Source: Cenococcum geophilum 1.58 (lineage: Eukaryota; Ascomycota; Dothideomycetes; Gloniales; Gloniaceae). From it: 64,000 bases of DNA. A program made the translations under genes and the position numbers. The stretch covers positions 2,051,813 through 2,115,812 of the forward strand of contig KV748197.1 in NCBI GenBank assembly GCA_001692895.1, written 5' to 3'. The notes under the pieces are model-generated. The model was not told the origin of the DNA. It searched no databases and was given only the letters and a program-made list of their open reading frames with translations. Shown here in pieces: positions 58,201-64,000 of the stretch. The stretch's first letter is position 1; each line of letters begins with the position of its first letter.

Positions 58201-58642
58201 GGAGAGAGTTATGCCTAAATTTATAATAATAAATTAAAATAGACCCTAACGACTAATAGTTGCTATAATTGTTTCTTTAAGTTCCTAAAGTGGCTTAAAC
58301 GGTTTTAGAATAAAGAGATCCAATGGTCTAGTATAGTCTGTTTTGTCTTTACTATAACTAGCCTTAATACGACCCAGTTTGTTTCCAATTTTCGCTATTA
58401 TAGATACTTTAGAAACAGTTTGCTTTATTATAGCTAGGTTAGTTCCTATTAAATCTAGATTATACCTTTTTAGTTAAGTATCGCGCTTATTAGACTAACT
58501 GGTCCTATAAATCCCTAAATACTTATTTAACCAATTTGTTAAATTTTAGAAGCTCACTTAGGACCTAATATTAGCTATTAATTAAGAAAATGCGGACTAA
58601 ATTAAGACTCTTTAAGGTAACTGTATAATTACAGCACCTGTT

Positions 58643-58730
58643 ATACCAACCGCGTGCTTACGCGTTCGGTACACCAGGTACGCGTTTACGCGTTTAGTGC
58701 ACCAACCACTCGCTTACGCGTCTGGTGCAC
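58643..58730. repeat. 28-bp tandem repeat, three copies
   Basis: Three diverged copies with a 28-bp step, each holding a TTACGCG core and ending GGTACACCA or GGTGCACCA-like. The spacing of the TTA is 58658, 58686 and 58714. They lie where a Copia LTR would be expected to begin. Confidence 0.75.
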
Positions 58731-59183
58731 TTATGAAGCACTAACTAATTAGGGGGGAGGTGCATTAGTATATAGACCACGTAGTCTACTTTATATAATT
58801 AACAGTCACCATCTAAACAAGTATACGATACTACATGTATTTCGTGCCCGTGGATACAACTCACTCGTGCTATTAAGTTAGTACGAACACTAATTAGTAA
58901 GCGCGCATAGATCAGCAATTACTTAATACCTCCTCCTAAGTGATATATACGATAGCGACCACCCGTTTAGACTTCTAGTACAACCTACTAGAAGGTTAGA
59001 AGTTGGGGATTACGGACTTATCTCTAACTCTATATACTTATTTAAGTCTTAGTACGGTTTACCGGAAGTATAATAAACGCGAATATAGACCTATACGGAA
59101 CTTTTACCCTTAACCTCTTTAAACCTTAAACCCCTATTTCTACTACACCCTCTTTTAATACCTTTAACGTCTTTTTAGACCCC

Positions 59184-59307
59184 TTACGGAGACCCCTTAC
59201 CCTTTTGCGAACCATTACGGACCCGTTAATTACCTTTACGGACCGTTACGGAGACCTTTTACCCTTTTATAAACCACTACGGACCCGCTAACTGCCTTTA
59301 CGGACCC
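59184..59307. repeat. 62-bp tandem duplication with TTACGGA motifs
   Basis: Two diverged copies start TTACGGAGACC at 59184 and 59246, in the presumed leader of the Copia element. The motif ACGGAC recurs many times through the element. Confidence 0.8.
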
Positions 59308-59343
59308 TATAAGACCTCTACCACCCGCCATATACTATATAGT

Positions 59344-62300
59344 ATGGCAGACATCAGCAAGTAAGTTAGCGAAGGTTAAAAGAAGTAGAGACAAGGCGTT
59401 AACGTTACGTCTATAAACAACGTTAACGACTATATTAGCTTTAAAATCCTTAAATATAGATACTTTAAGCTTATAAATAACGACCTATGGGAGTAATATA
59501 AGGAAGACTTTGCGGACTTTACGGAAGCTATTTTTAAGGCTTGCAACCCTACTGCTATCTATAACCTACAAACCCTTTTACGTTACTAAGGCGTATGGGT
59601 TAAAAGGGATAAACGAGTTACTGTTGCATAGTCTCTATACAATATACTATATAAGGAGGACTAAACGGAATAGACTAAAGAGTAAATCTTAGATTATATT
59701 AAAACCAGCAACCTCTTTACCTCCTTTAAACTTAATAGAATCTCTAGCCTTATAGCTAACCTATTTAACNAAATTCGTTCTATAAACCTAAGTGGCATTA
59801 AAATTAATCTTATTAGCTAAAGTATACCTAATACTTAAGTTATGGACTATAATACCCCCGTAACCCAAATTACGGACTATAATACCCTTATAAACTAAAA
59901 TACGGACCAAATTACCCCTATTATTTAAGTCACAGATCCGTAAGCTATATATCCGCAAGCCATAGATCTATAAGTTATAAATCCGCAAGTTATAGATCCG
60001 TAACCCACCTAAGTAAAGACCTATGGTAAGGAGCTAGCTAACCTAGCCAAGCTCTATACCAACGAATCTAAGTATAGCGGTGAAAACGATAACTTTAACT
60101 TTAAACTTACTATCTTTACAGACCTCTGTTAGAAGGCTAATATTCCTAAATAGGAATTTAGCCAAGCTTACTCCACTATACTGCGCGGCCTAGCACTTAA
60201 CCACTACTACACTAACCTTAAAAGCAACCCCCTTGGTGTTTCCTTTAATAAGCTATATAAAGCTACGCGTAACTACTTTAAAGGACCGGAATATAAGCGT
60301 AATATTCTTACCTAATGGAATATAACTAAGCTACGGACCGTAATCGACAAGAACACTAAAAAATCGACTATAAAGTGCCTGCAAATTCTTATTAAAGACC
60401 TTCAGCACCTATAGAACGGCCTTAACACCAAGCTTTAAATAGACGACTTCCTATATAATAAACTTATTACAGCCTGCCAGGAAGTAGAGCCCTATAAGTA
60501 CGCCTACTATAAGCCTATAGATACCTTAGCTGGCCTTATTAATGACCTATACTCCTCTATTATAACGTATAAAGTCTTAAACCCACTAGGTAGCACTTAA
60601 GCCTTTATTACGGATATTTAATATCCGTAAATAGACTTAGACGTCTACTTTACGGACCGCCGCTACCGCTAGTAGCACCCGTACCGACTAAGTCCCACCC
60701 GTAACCCCTATAGCAACCCCTGTATAAAAATATACCCCCACAGACAAACCAGCCAGAAGTGCTTCGTGTGTGGTAAAGAAGGATATTAGTCTATAAGGTA
60801 TACCCGGGAAGAACATAACAAGTCTAGGAAGAGACTTAATAGCTATATTAACCAGTTTATTTTGAAATACGAAGGAAAGGAAGTAGAAGAGCCCCCTAAT
60901 GAGTTAATAGAAGCCCTTATAATTAACTTTAACTTAGACGCTTAGGAATAAGAGACCTTAGAGATATTCCTAACTACTTTTAGACCTTTTATAGATAGCT
61001 AAGCCTTTAATATTATAACCGTATTAGCCGACCGTTCCTTTATATACTTAGTTGCGCCCAAAAACCATTCTATAAGTACCCCTATTACGGACGTTATAGA
61101 TTATAAGCAGGACCTATTTGTATATATTACCACAGAACGCTATACCCCTAAGAAATTCTATAGTATTATAATTGATATAGGTGCCTCTAAGAAGTCTACC
61201 GTAGGCTATAGATAATACCTTGTATATAGGACTACCGCAAATAATAGTATGGATATTAATATTATATAAACTAGGGCCGTAAACGTCTAATTTGGCATTG
61301 GCTTAACTGCATTAATTGGATTAGTTATAGTTAAGACCCTAATTAGCCTAGTTAACTTCCACGTAGTAAAAGTAGACACCCCTTTTCTACTCTGTCTTGC
61401 GGATATAGATAGGTTATAGGTATACTACAATAATGTTACGGACACTATAATTGGCCCCGTAACTGCCCTAGGAAGTAAGTATATTACCCTACCAATTACA
61501 CAATAATTTAGACACCCGTTTCTTATATAGGGAGAGACTTTACGGACCTATATTTAGAAATCTTTTAACTATAACCCGTACTACCTTACTAGTACGGAGA
61601 TCCACTATCTGCACCGCCGTTTTGGCCACCTATTAGCCGAAAAGCTATATAGAGTCCTTAAACGCTTTGGGCACGACAACGTTGACAGAAAGGCAGTTAA
61701 TTACCTAACTAAATACTGCTCCTTTTACTAAAAATACGGACGTTCCCTAGGCCGATTTAAGTTTACCCTTTATAAGGACCTTAACTTCAACCACTTAGTA
61801 TATGTAGATATTATGTACATTAACGGCAGCCTAGTATTATATATAATTGATAAGGCAACCCGCTACTAAGCCGCCCGTTAGTTGCAAAATATATCTATAA
61901 AGTATACTTAGGATATTTTACGGACCTACTGGATTAATACGTACGTTGGACCTCCTAAGTATATCACCTATAACGCCGGTAGGAACTTTATTAGTAAGGA
62001 ATTCCAGCAGTATGCTACGGCTATAGCTATATTAATAAAAGCTGTTCCAGTTAAGGCGTATTAGTCTATTAGGCTTATTAAGCGAGCTTACCTAGCTCTA
62101 CGGAGAGCTTACTAGATTATTACGGACGAATGTAAGAATATTTAAAAGGAACTAGCTTTATAGATGGTTGTAAAAGCCGTTAATAACACCGCTAGCCCTA
62201 ACGGACTAGTACCTACCCTCTTAGTCTATAGAGCCTACCTAAGGATAAGCAACCTAGGCCCTCCTACCCTATCTATTATAGAACAAGCAGCTATAATACG

Positions 62301-64000
62301 GAAGGCAATAGCCGAAATAGTTAAATTACGGGCTAAATAAGCTGTTAATAGCGCCCTATATTACCGTAACGGACCTAACACAACCTTAGTTTATGACCTT
62401 CCGCTTAATTCTAAAGTCCTTATATAGCGTAAGAGCGGCAACTAGACTGGACCTTATTGTTTACTAGCTATAGAAGACGAAACGTGCTACGTATAACTTC
62501 TTAGCAGACTAACTAACTTTAAAAGTATGTCTGTAAAACCCTACTTTCGGCCTAAAAATACTAATAACGTTAAGCCAGATAAGCTAGAAGCAACCGCTAA
62601 ACTAGACAAACTAAAAGCGACCGCCAAATTAGACGAACTGGAAGCACCCTTACCTACCCTAGAAGTCCCCTAGAAACCTACGGAACCTACTAAACCTACT
62701 ATAAAGCGCGGTTAAGGACGCCCCCAAAAGCACCCTATAACTAAGAACCCTATAATAGAGAATTACCTAACCTCTGTAGGAATATCCGCAAGGCAATCTC
62801 CGCCTGCGGATATATTAGTTCTAGTATAGGAAACCCCTTTTACGGACTTATAACGCAAAGAGATTAACGAACTACTTAAAAAGGGCGTCTTTGCGGTTAT
62901 AATGGAGAAAGACGTTCTACAAGGCGTCCGTATATTTAACTTACGCTTTATTAACAAAATTAAGCACCCTAGTACTAATAAAGCCTTTAAGAAATTAAGG
63001 CTTATTGTATAAGCTTATAATAACTAGGGAAAGAGTTTAGTCCTTATACAATCGCCTATAATTTAATAAGTTAGTTAACGGATTATACTTATACTTACGC
63101 CTGGATTATAGCAAATTAAACCCATAGCCCTTTACTTATGGGACATCTCACAAGCCTATATGCAGTTTAATATCTACCTAAGTAGGGACATCTTTATACG
63201 ACTACCCTATAAGCTTAACCTATAATTAGGAATAATTTTATAGGTCGTAAAACCTCTTTACGGAGTACTAAAAGCCGGAAACCATTGGTTTAAGATATAC
63301 TACTAGCATTATATTAATAAACTTAAAATGGAATAGTCGACCTATAACCCCTACCTCTTATACACCCCATTAAACGGCCTTAGTATTATTGGACTCTAAA
63401 CTAATAATACCCTCTTCCTAGCAGACTAAACCTTTGCGGATGCTAAAGAAACTAAACTATAAAAGGCAAAGTTCTTAGTAAAGCCATAAGAGCAGTTAAC
63501 TAAGTAGACTCCGATTAAGTTTAATAGAGGCTTAATTATATAAAAGGGCAACCTAATTAAGCTAACTTAGGAACGCTAAGCTTAAAACCTAAAGCCCGTT
63601 ATAGCAAAACCTATGGACCTTACTAGTTCCCGCAGAGAGACCCGTAAGACCGTAAATATAAAGAACTAATACGCTACATAGCGTGCAAGAGGCGCCTATA
63701 TTGCTATAGTCTGTTAACCTAAATCTGCCTACGATCTATCCTTTACGGCCCAGGCAGTAGACCCGTAAGAAGAAAATGTTAAATAGCTTAATAAGCGCAT
63801 CTAGTGGCAAATCAATAATGTAGCAAGGGGACTTACTTTTGTACTACTAGACCTGAATTTCCTTAGCCTACTAGTATTTACGGATGCCTCCTTTACTAAT
63901 AATAGGGACCTATTATCGCAAATCGGCTTCGTAATTATACTTATAGACTATAATTAGGACGCAAATATACTGCACTGGTCTTTAATTAAGTGTAAATAAG
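59344..64000 (+). pseudogene. Decayed Copia gag-pol polyprotein (3' end outside window)
   Basis: ATG 59344 (MADISK). Domains in order: gag; zinc knuckle CFVCGKEGYWSIRY-like with the W as a stop (about 60760-60800); protease IIDIGAS (61170-61187, Asp intact); pre-integrase LHRRFGH (61609-61629); integrase core VDIMYING (61802 on) and YNAGRNF (about 61968), the second Asp being Asn; reverse transcriptase from RKEINELLKKGVFAVI (62857) through WDISQAYMQF (63139 on) and VKPLYGVLKAGNHW; RNase H VFTDASF (63870 on). Protease, integrase, RT, RNase H is the Ty1/Copia order. Stops are overwhelmingly TAG, at Gln and Trp codons. An N lies at 59770. Confidence 0.88.

Larger units (their letters stand above)
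53600..58630 (-). mobile_element. Heavily decayed Ty3/gypsy remnant(s)
   Basis: TA-rich block of about 5 kb with no frame over 60 codons. Minus-strand translation between 54860 and 54080 gives a recognisable gypsy integrase (next entry). Element ends and LTRs could not be located. A pyrimidine-rich stretch at 56530-56630 and TCTGGCGCC at 57612-57620, which resembles an LTR-element primer-binding site, suggest that more than one element is present. Confidence 0.6.
58640..64000 (+). mobile_element. Ty1/Copia retrotransposon, RIP-decayed, cut by window end
   Basis: The plus-strand polyprotein from 59344 runs to the window edge in Copia order: gag, protease, integrase, reverse transcriptase, RNase H. 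The 5' LTR should lie upstream of 59344, possibly from TGTTATACC at 58640, but its partner is outside the window, so the boundary is a guess. The leader region has a 62-bp tandem duplication. Confidence 0.85.

Noticed and set aside
59344-64000. TAG used as a sense codon (stop recoding).
   Set aside because: TAG enrichment occurs on whichever strand the transposon codes and only in repeats. Host genes such as the VIT/VWA frame are TAG-free. RIP converting CAG and TGG to TAG explains it.
1-64000. tRNA and rRNA genes.
   Set aside because: No box A/box B pair with a foldable cloverleaf or conserved rRNA stretch was recognised by eye; a tRNA scan would be decisive.

Overview
The window looks like a filamentous ascomycete (Pezizomycotina). 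The genes have short introns of about 46-72 bp with GT..AG ends (one of 198 bp). The protein families are typical of mould genomes: homeobox+C2H2 factors, a CorA-like transporter, a VIT/VWA protein, a fungal Fe(II)/2OG-type protein and a STAND-type N-terminal domain. The repeats are saturated with C-to-T/G-to-A transitions, the signature of repeat-induced point mutation (RIP). The layout is bipartite: gene islands of normal base composition separated by TA-rich blocks of decayed transposons.

Region by region: 90-6263 is a complete but mutated chromodomain Ty3/gypsy element with 210-bp LTRs and a TCCTC target duplication. 6264-11340 is an extremely TA-rich desert, followed by a solo LTR. 12150-22000 is a gene island, all on the minus strand: a fungal Fe2OG-like gene broken by a 65-bp triplication, a large conserved fungal protein with frame damage, and a homeobox/C2H2 regulator. 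Two small MITEs (TA-flanked mariner type and TAA-flanked Harbinger type) lie between them. 22961-30134 is a PIF/Harbinger DNA transposon with a DDE transposase on + and a Myb/SANT-like accessory gene on -. A MULE transposon (26156-28780) sits inside the accessory gene, and the right side of the Harbinger carries an 880-bp palindrome made of smaller palindromes. 31075-36769 is a second island: a CorA-like transporter, a pogo-like non-autonomous element, and a second homeobox/C2H2 gene that is frameshifted.

37325-47014 is a three-level nest: a deleted MULE, inside it a non-autonomous Copia-type LTR element (TSD GGGAC), inside that a second chromodomain gypsy (TSD CCAAG). 47163-52444 holds a divergent pair: an intact 1186-residue VIT/VWA protein on - and a broken STAND-type N-terminal-domain gene on +. 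53600-58640 is a heavily decayed gypsy remnant on the minus strand. From about 58640 to the window end runs a decayed Ty1/Copia element on the plus strand, cut off by the window edge.

Two genes look fully intact (the CorA-like and VIT/VWA genes). The first homeobox/C2H2 gene is nearly intact with one unresolved frame change. The other three host genes carry breaks. No tRNA, rRNA or CRISPR was seen. Domain names come from reading motifs by eye, without database searches.
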